A DNA stretch of 27,683 bases from Priapulus caudatus (GCF_000485595.1 NW_014578242.1:18437-46119); one strand, 5' to 3'. Positions 1-10,719 are shown, numbered from the stretch's first letter. Numbers and translations: made by a program. Notes: generated by a model not told the origin, from the sequence alone.

Positions 1-43
1 CATTCATTCATTTTGTATGTTTTACCTTTTTTATGTTTTTCCG

Positions 44-553
44 CTTTGACCTGTAGTGACTTTCTAAGGCGGTTAACATTATATTTGTGCCGGCAGTATG
101 CTAGCAAATTTCAATAAGGATCTATTGGTACCAAAACTTTTAAATTTGGTAGAATATTGGCAAAGATATTTAGCAGTTTGTTACCCCAAGTTACCCCTAC
201 CCAGAAATTTGAATGGTCATCATGTTACGGATTTCATTCACTATTCCATTTGCTGCCATGGGTTAGCCGTTCAAGATGAATAGTTTATGGACTCCTTATA
301 TGGTTACCCTAGGGTAAAATAAACATAAGCAAACTCATGTAGCAACATTTTATTTATATTTGGCAATCGTTACTGCAGTTTAAGGAAAAATGCCCGTCAC
401 ATGACCTTTTGACCTGTAGTGACCTCTAGTGACCTCTTAAGTGACCTTTTAAGTAGGTTAACATTTTTTTATGGTAGCAATTTCTAAGACGGACCCATTG
501 GTACCAAAATCATTAAAATTGGTTGATTATTAGCAAAGATATGAGTTGTTATG
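44..553. repeat. Two degenerate copies of an interspersed repeat
   Basis: The stretch near 47-187 and the stretch near 408-550 are recognisably the same sequence. Both begin with a TTGACCTGTAGTGAC motif, then GGTTAACAT, then ATTGGTACCAAAA, then a GGCAAAGATAT or AGCAAAGATAT motif, in the same order and orientation about 360 bp apart. They differ by many substitutions and small indels, so they are old. TGACCT-rich motifs also occur in the element at 9366-9885, which suggests one broad repeat family. No coding potential is seen in 1-769, and zinc-finger homology begins abruptly at 770. Confidence 0.5.
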
Positions 554-769
554 TTATTCATACCCCACATTTTTAACGGTGTCGCGTCACCCACCCTTGT
601 CTATAAAATGGCTTCTAGCACAAAACTGATACCACAATTTGAGACTACATACTACCTGGGGGTGTTCCAGGGGGTCTATTCGACCATCCTGTCATCAAGT
701 CAAACCTTAGATGTAGTGATGGTTGAACCAATTCCATTTTTAGAGGTTGTACAGGAATTTGCTCCTGGA

Positions 770-1273
770 CTAATTACTCCGACAGGAGAATGCGGCTTCA
801 CACAGATCGCACTTATACGGTTTCTCTCCCGTGTGAGTTTTTATGTGTGTCTTCACATCACCTGATTGTGTGAAGGTAGCATCACACAAATCGCACTTAT
901 ATGGTTTCTCTCCCGTATGCGTTCTCATGTGTGTCTTCACACTACTCAGACAGGAGAATGCGGCTTCACACAGATCGCACTTATACGGTTTCTCTCCCGT
1001 GTGAGTTCTCATGTGTTTCTTCACATCACCCGACTGCGAGAAGGCAGCATCACACAGATCGCACTTATACGGTTTCTCTCCCGTGTGAGTTCTCATGTGT
1101 GGTTTCACATGACTCAATTGTGAGAAGGCAGCATCACACAGGTCGCATTTATACGGTTTCTCTCCCGTGTGAGTTCTCATGTGTGTCTTCACAGCACTGA
1201 GCCAGGAGAAAGTAACATTACACAGATCGCACTTATATGGTTTTTTCCCGGAATGAATTGTCACGTATTCCAT
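770..1273 (-). CDS. C2H2 zinc-finger protein, short or truncated copy (ZNF-A)
   Basis: A 167-residue frame on the minus strand encodes five complete C2H2 fingers and the start of a sixth. First cysteines fall at residues 15, 43, 71, 99, 127 and 155, an exact 28-residue period. Each complete finger is C-X2-C-X12-H-X3-H with TGEKPYKC-type linkers, so the expected role is sequence-specific nuclear DNA binding. The ATG at 1273 is supported by an in-frame TAA two codons upstream and by an aligned start in the paralogue at 12950. The sixth finger breaks off after the residues CRSN, before its histidines, with a TAG at 770-772, and no further finger sequence follows in any frame. Base-contact residues (-1, 2, 3, 6) read as W-S-A-T, Q-S-H-P, Q-G-D-K, C-S-S-T and Q-G-D-T. 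It may be a functional short protein or a copy truncated by a rearrangement. No effector domain is visible. Confidence 0.8.
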   Translation of the reverse strand: MEYVTIHSGKKPYKCDLCNVTFSWLSAVKTHMRTHTGEKPYKCDLCDAAFSQLSHVKPHMRTHTGEKPYKCDLCDAAFSQSGDVKKHMRTHTGEKPYKCDLCEAAFSCLSSVKTHMRTHTGEKPYKCDLCDATFTQSGDVKTHIKTHTGEKPYKCDLCEAAFSCRSN

Positions 1274-1411
1274 CGTGCTTTAGGGAAGGCTGTCACGTAC
1301 TGGTCACACGCGTGAGATTTCTTCCCTGTCTGGCGCTCAAGCTGCGATCATGTGTTTTGCTTCGAAGACGGCCTCGTCACACGCGTAGAATCAAGGTCTA
1401 TATAGGCTCTC
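1274..1411 (-). other. 5' untranslated part of the ZNF-A coding exon
   Basis: This segment lies between the putative 3' splice site (AG at 1412-1413 on the minus strand) and the ATG at 1273. It aligns with the equivalent segment of ZNF-B, sharing GAGAGCCTAT at the exon start, GACGAGGCCGTCT in the middle and AAGCACG just before the ATG. It contains a four-codon upstream frame (ATG ATC GCA GCT TGA). The exon boundary is inferred from sequence signals only. Confidence 0.45.
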
Positions 1412-1617
1412 CTACAAATTAGTAAAGAGAAAAGAAAATACAAACATCTTTACATCGAAGGCCGTGCATTTTATTTATGTTCATTATTTATCCGTTTATT
1501 CCAAAAATCGAATCATTATCATATATACATCACGCGCTATTTTACGACTGTGACGTCAAGAACATATCACATCACGAAAATAATCCAACGGAATTAAGAT
1601 AAATATCATCAGCTTAC
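1412..1617 (-). other. Putative 5'UTR intron of ZNF-A
   Basis: On the minus strand the segment opens with GGGTAAGCT, a good 5' splice site with GT at 1616-1617. It ends in a pyrimidine-rich tract followed by TTTGTAG at 1412, a good 3' splice site. The 206-bp length is plausible for an invertebrate intron. In the paralogue the acceptor is conserved but the donor reads GGGTTAGCT. Removal would join a short noncoding exon near the TATA box to the coding exon. Confidence 0.45.
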
Positions 1618-1694
1618 CCAATGAAGTCACTGAACGTTCGACTCGTGTTCTCGAAGCAGACAGATGTTGTAAACTTCGGTGGTGTAGTTATATA
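1618..1694 (-). promoter_or_regulatory. Putative TATA box and first noncoding exon of ZNF-A
   Basis: The minus strand carries GTATATAAC, with the TATATAAC core at 1687-1694. The same motif is conserved at the equivalent place upstream of ZNF-B (13407-13414). Transcription starting about 30 bp downstream would give a first exon of roughly 40 nt with no ATG, ending at the GTAAGC donor at 1617. Support comes from paralogue conservation and spacing; there is no direct transcript evidence. Confidence 0.4.
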
Positions 1695-2159
1695 CCTGCT
1701 GTTATAATAAAACCGGTCAAATATCCTGACACTCGGTGTAACCGGTCTGATCTCCAGACACCTGGGTAACCGGTTTGCTCTTCTGACACCAGGACACACG
1801 CTGGTCGCTTCCCCTAATTAATTACAACAGCAGCTGCACCCCACGCCCAGAAGCATTGCCGTAAAACTCATCTCTCTCGGGCCTCGTGCTTAAGTGCCAT
1901 CCACACAGTGCAGAGATTCTGACTGTTATTTCTACCACAACAGGACTAAACAGCTTTGTATACAAACACTAACAAGAAAACACTGTGTACATAATGTTTT
2001 TACGCGCACCAAGCATGCAATACCAGATCTCTGCACCGATCCTCGCAACACCCGGCAACCCTTTATATCGCATCCCAATTATATTAAAATAACAACAACG
2101 CTTGACGACACCTACAAACCATATTTTACAACTGCGTAAGTAATTAAGGTCCGGGTGTA

Positions 2160-2960
2160 TGAGAGTCTTTTTAAGCCATCTTGTGGCTGATTAAGAGATG
2201 GCTATAATGATGGGGATATGGCGTAGCTCAAGTTTTCACAGCTCACTCGGCTGTTGGTACGCCGCCTGATCTTCCGTGTGAACTTAAAAGCTGTTCATAT
2301 CCCAAAGCGTTACATTTTCATTGTAGAATAAGCTCCTTTAAGCCCAACGGTTGCACCGTGTTGTTATATGCTGTAGATTTTGTGTAGAGTAAGTTGGGAT
2401 GTAGATTCCGTTTCTAAAGTATTTTACAGTTAGCATCACATCACACTTTACACAGTTGAATATAGGGTGTAACGTCAACTAAGATAATGTTCAAAGACGT
2501 ATTTAGAGTCCGTCTATACTGTCGAATATGACATCGCGCTTTATCGACCGCTACAGTGCGCCCGTTTGTATCCGAAAACAGACCACTATTAAATTCCCCA
2601 TAGCACCATATACTTAAATGAAACTTTAACTTCAACAACTGAAAATTATTATTTCGAGTTTTCTGCCGAGTGCCCTGTTAACACCATGACCCTACTTAGT
2701 TTACACTCATAATAAGGGAATTGCACTCATATCATGCAATAAACAGGGTCATCGTACGATTTCTGTTTTTATTTTGCATTTGCAGTTTATAAATATATAA
2801 TCCAAAAAACTGGATTCTATATTTACCAAATCTTTTCGTGCAGACACATCATGTCATTTCTATGCTGCGGTATGCATTCTTGCTATTCGCTCAAACATTG
2901 CTAGTCCAACGGAGCATGTCGGCTTGCCACCAAGTACATCCTGCCCGCCACACGTCCCCG
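2160..2960. other. No gene recognised
   Basis: This is AT-rich DNA with no convincing coding frame, RNA gene or repeat that I can identify. The segment ends at the minisatellite array. An A-box-like run near 2248-2270 lacks a matching B box. Confidence 0.4.
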
Positions 2961-2966
2961 ACAAAT

Positions 2967-3116
2967 GCGCATGCACGCGCGCATGCACGCGCGCACGTAC
3001 ACGAGCAGACACAGCCACGCGCATTCACGCACGCACGCGAGCACGTACACATGCAGACACAGCCCGGCGCACGCACGCACGCACGCGAGCACGTACACAT
3101 GATGCAGACACAGCCC

Positions 3117-3148
<32 letters not shown>

Positions 3149-3566
3149 AACGCACGCACGCGAGCACGTACACAGGCAGACACAGCCACGCGCACCCCCG
3201 CACGCACGCGAGCACGTACACAGACAGACACAGGCACGCGCACGCACGCGAGCACGTACACAGGCAGACACAGCCACGCGCACCCACGCATGCAAGCGAG
3301 CACGTACACAGGCAGACACAGCCACGCGCACCCACGCACGCACGCGAGCACGTACACAGACAGACACAGCCACGCGCACGCACGCGAGCACATACACAGA
3401 CAGACACCGCCACGCGCACCCCAACACGCACGCGAGAACGTGCACAGGCAGACACAGCCACGCGCACGCACGCGAGCACGTACACAGGCAGACACAGCCA
3501 CGCGCACGCACGCGAGCACGTACACAGACAGACACAGCCACGCGCACGCACGCACGCACGCGCACA
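2967..3566. repeat. Minisatellite array 1 (about 34-45-bp units)
   Basis: The array repeats a core of GCGAGCACGTACACAGGC followed by AGACACAGCCACGCGCAC and a variable number of ACGC tetramers, which makes the unit length vary. The core is diagnostic and is shared with array 2 at 6783-8815. Almost every frame is open because the unit lacks stops, giving low-complexity Thr/Arg/Ala-rich peptides on the plus strand and Cys/Val/Arg-rich peptides on the minus strand. These are not treated as genes. Long alternating purine-pyrimidine tracts give it Z-DNA-forming potential. Confidence 0.9.
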
Positions 3567-3846
3567 AACAATTACACAAACATGCACACAGGCGCACATA
3601 CGTGCCAATACTTCCAAGAGCAGACGGATTCAGAGAGTGCTCGGGGGGGGGTCAAATGGCGCTGTGCAGGATAACTCATTTTTATGTGAGTCAATGACAA
3701 AATTCTGAATACTGAATTTCAAATAATTTTTTTACTACAAGCCGTTATCCTTCATTTTAAAGGCATTGGGGTTTAATGCAATGCAGTGAATTTTTCATAA
3801 AAACCAGGAAAGCAATTTATGAGAAACAGCCATATACATATAGGTA
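3567..3846. repeat. Right flank of array 1, homologous to flank of array 2
   Basis: GCGCACATACGTGCCAATAC, a short GA run and CAAATGGCGCTGT occur in the same order after both arrays (here and at 8830-9022). A later motif, AAAACCAGGAAA followed by AACAGCCATATAC (about 3799-3836), also occurs at 9882-9914. Here the two parts are nearly contiguous; after array 2 they are separated by about 0.7 kb of inserted repeats. The flank is therefore part of the duplicated unit. Confidence 0.7.
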
Positions 3847-3984
3847 AACAAAGCCCCACTTTGTTGGCGTTGTGGGTCGTTAACCGTGGGAAGTTCGCCG
3901 TTGGTTATTGCCTATGTAATAGTATCCACATATAGGTCTGGTCGGGCCAACAACGTCCTTGGTTCCCGCACCATGCTGCCCAGC

Positions 3985-4310
3985 TATTACACAACGTTTT
4001 CGCAACGTTAAGATTTGGGTGCATACTGATTCGTTTAACGTTTTCAAAGCGTTAATAATAAGGTTATATGTAGGTTCCTATAGTTTTTCTGGTATTGTTG
4101 CAAGATACTTCAGCGAAAACGTTAGGAACGAACGTTTTGCCAGCGTTGGCTAAACGTTAAAACAATGTCATATGTAGGTTATTAAAAATTGGTTATGAAA
4201 ATTGTTTTAGAGACGTTTATACACCGTTTTTTTTGTAAAATTACTAAATTGTTTAACAAAAACGTAGGTATCAAACGTTTCATGCTATAATAACAACTAT
4301 ATAACATAAC
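3985..4310. repeat. AACGTT-rich degenerate tandem repeat
   Basis: The palindromic hexamer AACGTT and near variants recur many times, often paired as in AACGTTTTCGCAACGTT-like blocks, alternating with GGTTATATGTAGGTT-type spacers. The same architecture is found at 23300-23650, and in both places it is followed by a CACG microsatellite. No coding potential is seen. Confidence 0.6.
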
Positions 4311-4385
4311 TATATTGTGAGGAAATTGTTAATTACTAATTTTAGCAACAAACTTTTGACTAACCTCCATTTAGTTACATACCCA

Positions 4386-4581
4386 TGGGCACGCACATGC
4401 ACGTACGTATGCACGCACGCGCAAACACATACGCGCACGCACGCAAGCACACGCGAGCATACACGCGCGCACGCACACACACGCCCACGCGCACACACGT
4501 ACGCGCATTCGAACGCGCACTCAATCGCACACACACACGCGCACAGACACCCGCACGCCCACGCACGCACATGCACGCACA
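4386..4581. repeat. CACG/CACA microsatellite
   Basis: A run of mixed CACG, CACA and CGCA tetramers about 195 bp long, imperfect throughout. It follows the AACGTT-rich repeat, as does the analogous run at 23726-23912. Open frames across it are low-complexity artefacts. Confidence 0.85.
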
Positions 4582-4599
4582 AGTGCAAAACAAAAAGAA

Positions 4600-5800
4600 A
4601 ACAAGAGCAAAACAAAAGAGCATGCCTACGGAGCGTCCAAATACTACGAGCGTCTAAATACGCCGGTACAGGGTCCCTAAATGGGGGCAGACATGTTGGA
4701 TGGGTTAGCCACCCCTTCTAGTGGCGGAGAGTGGCGCGGGAAAAATGAACAGCTGACTCGGTGTGTGACGCGGGAGTGACACGGTTGAGTTTTGTCCCGA
4801 GAGTTGGCTGAGGTAATAGTGTAGTTTGTCCCGGGCGTTTAGAGAGGTAGCACTCGAGTTCGTCACGGGCGTCTAGAGAGATAACACTCGAGTTCGTGGC
4901 GGGAGTCGAGTGAGGTAGCCCCCGCAGCATGTAGCTAGTTCACTCTGTATGAGCATAGAGTGGAGAGGCCGGCTGAGTGGTGTGCGGAGGTTGGAGAGTA
5001 TGGTGACGACAGCTAGCGTACGTGTACTGGTACAGTACTGTACGGTCATCAGTGATCGACGTGGCTTGTGGGTGAGACCCCGCAGAGAGAGCTACCACAG
5101 TTAAGAGCTACAGTTGGTGAGTGGGCACCGTTGTATTGTCCTGTTTTTGTGGGGCAAGTAAATAATACAGTGAGTAGAGTATTAAATGGACTCCTGAAAT
5201 AGTAGAGAGAAGGGAGTGCCGACGCTTCACGTTCAGGATAAAAACTGGCCTATGTTGTGAGCAGCCGTGCAGTAGAGAGCCTGCCGGTTATTTAGCCCTT
5301 TGTCTGGCTACGCCTATATCTGTATAGCCTTTGTTTATACACCGGGTTGACGTTTATTATAAGACGTAACGTAAGGCCAGCAGTGCAGGGTGGGGTGCCC
5401 TGTTGTCATGTTTGTGGTGTGGCATTGTTGACTAACCACGCTATCGCACCGGAGCCGGAACGAACGCCGGGTTGTGTACTACGGAGTGAGCGCAGTAGCA
5501 CTGAGGCGCTCTGGTGGCTAGCGGAGTCCGGGTGGCAACGATACGGCCATTTCAACGCATCCGGACCTACGGGGTGAGTGTTCTTACCTAAGGTTATTGC
5601 TAGTCACTACGTGTCGACTGGTGGCGCCCTCGGGTGTCGCGGAGAAACACAAAGCGCTAAAATAAATACACCCGGTGGATTTTCTGGCCAGTGCATGAAG
5701 GGGTACAAGAGCTAGGATGCTTACAATTATTTCATCTCCGGTTGGGTCAGAGAGATCCTGGTTTCTGCAGTTTGTCATTCTGTCAAAGGTGAGTTGCTTT
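4600..5800 (+). promoter_or_regulatory. CpG-rich promoter-like region with candidate splice donors
   Basis: This segment is visibly richer in G, C and CpG than its surroundings. It carries GCGCGGGAAA at 4734-4743, whose complement matches the E2F consensus TTTSSCGC, and a 34-bp tandem repeat at 4791-4926. Good plus-strand 5' splice sites occur at 5117 (G|GTGAGTG), 5574 (G|GTGAGTG) and 5789 (AAAG|GTGAGTT). A plausible acceptor, TTTCTGCAG, ends at 5770. An open frame at 5347-5577 ends exactly in the 5574 donor but has no ATG. These signals fit the 5' end of a plus-strand transcript, or an LTR-like repeat. No protein can be recognised. Confidence 0.25.
4791..4926. repeat. 34-bp tandem repeat, four copies
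   Basis: Four consecutive 34-bp units begin at about 4791, 4825, 4859 and 4893. Each starts TTTGTCCCG or TTCGTCACGG-like, contains GAGAGGTAG or GAGAGATAA, and the middle two end in CACTCGAG. The two middle copies are closest, and the outer two are diverged. A weaker fifth partial copy may precede them at about 4761. Confidence 0.75.
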
Positions 5801-6782
5801 GGATGTACATATGTAGGACCATTGAAATTACTGTCACTGATAACTTACTTTACTTAGTTCCTCCCAGACTGTTGAGTGCATTGGGCAGCAAGCCATGTAA
5901 GTCGGTATAACAGTACATAACAGAGCACTTTTCCTTGGGGTGAGAGCAGCGTGATACTATAAGTAAAACTATGTTGTACTTAATTGTCAAACATCACTCA
6001 CCAGTATGACAGTAGGCTAACTTGCATATAAACGTAGACTCTGGTTATGAAATCATATTGATCTAATAACAAATGTAGTTCTCCTGTAATTCTACTACTT
6101 GTAATAATTTACTGTAGTAGCATATAGGCATCCCACATAGTGAGTAATCATTTCCATTTTAATTATTCTTTTTATTATTACCATCTATTACAAAGATTCT
6201 GCTGCAGTTTATTCCCTTGAAGCATTTTATTCTTCTAGGTGCTGCATTCCCAAAGGCTTTCGGAGGAACCGTTGCAAGTGTGGGTTGTAATATGGTGTGG
6301 ACTGCTTACATAGCACGATTACAAGACATATGGTAGCCGTAACAAAGCTGTTTATTCAATGACTGAACCCCAAATATCCGATGTCCCGCGTGGTGTTGTG
6401 CGCGCCATCTGGCGTGTCATATAGATCCTAAATATACTACATCTCTTTTTACACACTAAAGAGTTTTGTCAGTCATCGATGTATTCTGTTTCATGAACAT
6501 AAAATAAAACGTGCCAATAAACTTGCTAATAAGGAGGACTTGGAATGCACATAAGGTCCGACAGTGATCAGCTATTTAACTTTATAGATTATTTAGACAA
6601 CTAAGATTTGCTATAGGATATGTTTGCAACATGTGCTTTTAACATCATAACATTATAAACTAGAATGAACTTATGCACTCATCAATGGCTCAATGTTGCT
6701 GTACTGACTATTTCAGTAGTTACGTTAATGTAAACAAATGTACCTGCCAATAACAGTATATATACAGTGACGGCACAGTATA
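5801..6782. other. No gene recognised
   Basis: AT-rich sequence with no convincing coding frame, RNA or repeat on either strand. It ends with a TATATATACAG motif present twice around 6757-6788, immediately before array 2 begins. Confidence 0.4.
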
Positions 6783-8027
6783 TATACAGACACAGCCACG
6801 CACACCCACGCACGCACGCACGCGCGTACACAGGCAGACACGGCCACACGCACCCACGCAGGCGAGCACGTACACAGGCAGACACAGCCACGCACACCCA
6901 CACACGCACGCACGCGAGCACGTACACAGCCACGCACACCAACACAAGTACGCACGCGAGCGCGTACACAGACAGACACAACCACGCACGCACGCACGTA
7001 CGCACGCGAGCCCGTACACAGACAGACACAGCCACGCGCACGCACGCACACCCCCGCACGCACGCGAGCACGTACACAGGCAGACACAGCCACGCACACA
7101 TACGCACGCACGCGAGAACGTACACAGGCAGACACAGCCACGCACAACCACGCACACCCACGCACGCACGCGAGCACGTACACAGGCAGACCCAGCCACG
7201 CACACCCACGCACACACCCGAGCACGTACACAGGCAGACACAGCCATGCAACACCCACGCACGCACGCGAGCACGTACATAGACAGACACAGCCACACGC
7301 ACACCCACACACGCACGCACGCGAGCACGTACACAGGCACACACAGCCACACACGCACGCACGCGAGCACGTACACAGACAGACACAGCCACGTACACCC
7401 TCACAACCACGCGATCACGTACACAGGCTGACACAGCCGCGCACATCCACGCACGCACGCGAGCACGTAAACAGGCTGACACAGCCACGCACACCCACAC
7501 ACCCACACACGCGAGCACGTACACATGCTGACACAGCCGCGCACATCCACGCACGCACGCGAGCACGTACACAGGCAGATACAGCCACGCACATCCACAC
7601 ACGCACGCACGCGAGCACGTACACAGGCAGATACAGCCACGCACACCGACACACGCACGCACGCGAGCACGTACACAGACAGACACAGCCACGCACAGCC
7701 ACGCACACCCACGCACGCACGCACGCGCGTACACAGGCAGACAAAGGCACGCACACCCACCCACGCACGCACGCGAGCACGTACACAGGCAGATACAGTC
7801 ACGCACACCCACGCACGCACGCACGCGCGTACAGAAGCAGACACAGCCACACGCCCCCACTCACGCGAGCACGTACACAGGTAGACACAGCCCCGCACAC
7901 ACGCACACGTACGCACGCGAGCGCGTACATAGACAGACACTGCTGCACGCACGCACGCGAGCACATACACAGCCACGCACCCCCACACACGTACGCACAC
8001 AAGCGCGAACACAGGTAGACACAACCT

Positions 8028-8072
<45 letters not shown>

Positions 8073-8815
8073 GCCCTTCACAGCCACGCGCATGCACGCA
8101 CACCCACGCACGCACGCGAGCACGTACACAGGCAGACATAACCACTCACACCCACGCACGTACGCACGCTAGCGCGTACACATTCAGCCACAGCTACACG
8201 CACGCACGCGAGCACATACACAGCCACGCGCACCCACACACGCACGCACACGAGCACGTACACAGGCAGACACAGCCACGAGCACGCACGCACCCATACA
8301 AGCACGTACACAGATAGACACAGCCACGCACGTACGCACGCACGCGAGCACGTACACAGGCAGACACAGCCACGCACACCCACGCACGCACGCACGTACG
8401 CGAGCACGTACACAGGCAGACAGAGCCACGCGCACGCACGCACGCGAGCAGTTACCCAGATAGACACAGCCACGCACACCAACACACGCACGCACACGAG
8501 CACGTATACACAGGCAGACACAGCCACCCGCACGGACGCACCCATACGAGCACGTACACAGACAGACACAGCCACGCACGCACGCAGACGAGCACGTACA
8601 TAGGCAGACACAGCCACACACACCCACGCACGCACGCACGCGAGCACGTACACAGACAGACACCGCCACGCACGCACGCGAGCACGTACACAGACAGACA
8701 CAGCCACACACACCCACACACGCACGCGAGCCCGTACACAGAAAGCCACGCGCACGCACGCACACTCACGCACGCACGCGAGCTCGTACACAAGCAGACA
8801 CGCGCACGCGCGCAA
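6783..8815. repeat. Minisatellite array 2 (about 2 kb)
   Basis: The same core as array 1 (GAGCACGTACACAGGC, then AGACACAGCCACGCAC) is repeated with variable ACGC spacers, about 40-45 bp per unit. That gives roughly 45-50 units, an estimate from length rather than a count. Unit variants include GGCAG, GACAG and TGCTGAC forms. Frames of up to 392 codons run antisense through it only because the unit lacks stops, with repetitive Cys/Val/Arg peptides and no domain. I reject them as genes. The array may be unstable in length. Confidence 0.95.
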
Positions 8816-9165
<350 letters not shown>

Positions 9166-9169
9166 TTAA

Positions 9170-9365
9170 TAACAAGTGCCGCAGAGCGACAGCGCTCGAC
9201 TGACGTGTACTGTAGCCGGGTATTCTTCTGATAAACTCACTGGCAACCGAATCAAGTGCGCCCTCCCGCCACCGCGTTCGCGCTCAGAGCATATATCTAG
9301 GATACTATTAATACAGATCTAAAATCTATGATAGCTAGGCTTTGCTATACCGGTAGTATAGTAAT
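9170..9365 (+). mobile_element. Fragment of the LTR-like repeat (distal end)
   Basis: It starts AACAAGTGCCGCAGAGCGAC and matches the distal end of copy A (about 21400-21590) and the last 50 bp of the window (27634-27683). Against the window end it shows only two substitutions and no indels over 50 bp. The match ends at about GGCTTTGCTATACC, which marks a likely terminus of the family. It carries no core promoter. Confidence 0.7.
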
Positions 9366-9885
9366 CAGACACGTGCTCTTCGCACGTCAGCAGAAAGTTC
9401 ATTGCATGGTCCTTTCAATAAAGTGATAAAAATGGTAGGTCAGCGCTGAAACAAAAAAAGTTTTACACTCGGTCCGTTAGACCATGTCCTCAGAAAATGT
9501 CTGATATCTGACCTTTCCCCGCTGCCCTTTGACCTGTGATCTCCAATTTCGCGCTGGTGATGGGTTTCCTCCCCATCACACTATACATCGAATATTAAGA
9601 GCGTAGATCGAGCCGTTGAGATTTGTGCCGCAATTCCGTATTTCTTCCTATATCTTAAGTTAATGGGGAAATATTCCCCCTTCATTAAGACATCTTGACA
9701 TTTGACCCCTTGACCCCCAAAATTCGACATCCCGAGTCCCTTTCGCGATTCCCCCCCCCCCGACGTCCCGAATATCAAGACATTACGTGGAGCGGTAAAG
9801 ATTTGTGCCATAACTGTTGACGGATGCACGGACGAACGGACGGATATCTACAAGCTGCATCCGACTTTGTCAGCTGAGCTAAAAA
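9366..9885 (+). mobile_element. Short non-coding element ending GGAC microsatellite-GAGCTAAAA
   Basis: The element contains two internal similar modules (about 9588-9640 and 9767-9822), each with CGAATAT, a purine-rich middle and AGATTTGTGCC. It ends with GGACGAACGGACGG and a TCAGCTGAGCTAAAA terminus. The elements at 13531-14095 and 15229-16147 end the same way. Comparison with the array 1 flank at about 3797 suggests its 3' end lies at GAGCTAAAA. There is no coding capacity. Confidence 0.55.
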
Positions 9886-10338
9886 CCAGGAAAACGAGGA
9901 ACAGCCATATACTTATTCACTAATAAATGGCTAATTCACGTACATAATACTTATTGAGCCTACACGGGTATATCATTTAGTCACCTGACTTCAAGTATAA
10001 ATCCATAACGTTGTTAAGGCACGCGTCCGTATGAAATGCAGTTATAAAACCGGCGCGTGCTTGCGAGTGAACGTGCGTGCGTGAGAAAACCCGTGCGTGC
10101 GTGGGTGAGAAAATCCGTCCGTGCGTGCGTGTGTGCGTGCGTGCGTGCGTGCATGTATGAAAAAAACCGATCGCGCTCATCTCTCGAGTAGCGTGTTAGC
10201 TTCCTCGATGACGTCGATTTTACTGCATGAAGTCGGTAGTGTAAACCCAGCTTAACACATAATAATAAAATTATAGATTAGTGCATCACGTGATAAATCG
10301 TTGAAATTCCATTGGATAACGTTGCAGGTACTATGAAA
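9886..10338. other. Intergenic DNA with GTGC microsatellite
   Basis: Apart from the continuation of the array-flank homology (AACAGCCATATAC), the only structure is a GTGC/GTGTGC microsatellite at about 10068-10157. No gene is recognised. Confidence 0.5.
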
Positions 10339-10368
10339 CAATAGTGCCCGCCTGAGCGGGCACTATTG
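10339..10368. repeat. Perfect 13-bp-stem hairpin
   Basis: CAATAGTGCCCGC (10339-10351) pairs perfectly with GCGGGCACTATTG (10356-10368) across a 4-nt CTGA loop. The same GGGCACTAT/ATAGTGCCC theme recurs at 10776-10805 and about 10832-10842, so this is a repeated motif. It resembles a bacterial terminator but there is no other bacterial context. Confidence 0.85.
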
Positions 10369-10719
10369 CTTGCGCGACGCATTGTTATTATAACGCGTTG
10401 TGTTCACGTCACGAATCTCCTGCGTCTGGGCGCCACGCAAGAGTTTCGAATTAATGGCGGTTGTGTTTGTGTCGAGCGTTTTGTTACATCGAATGCACCG
10501 GCAAATTAGGGAGTATAAAGAAGGTATATAAGCATGAAAAGTAAACAGAAACACTAATTGTATTTTCATACATTTTATTTTGTACAAATAACACACAAAT
10601 ATACTACTTGCTGGTGCTAGAAATTCGTGACGTAGACAGTTTAATACAAATTGAAATTGTTCGTTTAAGAAACTTTGTCTTATTCACTTCATATTTGCCG
10701 AGTAGATTGCAAAGTGGAT

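Larger units (their letters stand above)
772..2155 (-). repeat. Segmental duplication unit, ZNF-A copy
   Basis: Homology to the ZNF-B locus is not confined to the fingers. Shared blocks run through the 5'UTR, the intron edges, the TATATAAC motif, a CCCTAATTAATT block near 1808, and a distal block at about 1960-2155 with matching TACATAATGTT, AGATCT, ATATTAAAATAA and CCATATTTTACA motifs. The distal block matches 16260-16510 on the other side of the MITE cluster. The duplicated unit therefore included the gene and at least 850 bp upstream. Confidence 0.65.

Noticed and set aside
1614-1799. 61-codon minus-strand frame upstream of ZNF-A
   Set aside because: Contains the conserved TATA motif and has no equivalent frame clearly kept at the ZNF-B locus; treated as promoter and leader.
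2215-2290. Possible tRNA or SINE A box (AGCTCACTCGGCTGTTGG)
   Set aside because: No B box at a sensible distance and no cloverleaf.
2838-3674. 278-codon plus-strand frame rich in Thr, His, Arg and Ala
   Set aside because: Same cause in array 1; no domain or complexity.
5347-5577. 76-codon frame ending at a splice donor
   Set aside because: Starts with TTG rather than ATG and shows no recognisable domain; kept only as part of the promoter-like region.
6682-7860. 392-codon antisense open frame, Cys/Val/Arg-rich
   Set aside because: Lies entirely in minisatellite array 2. The peptide is the repeat unit read through, and other frames are open too.
6783-8815. CRISPR array
   Set aside because: Units vary in length, and spacers are low-complexity ACGC rather than unique sequence.
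10339-10368. Rho-independent terminator
   Set aside because: Hairpin is strong but there is no T run and the DNA is eukaryotic; better read as a repeat.
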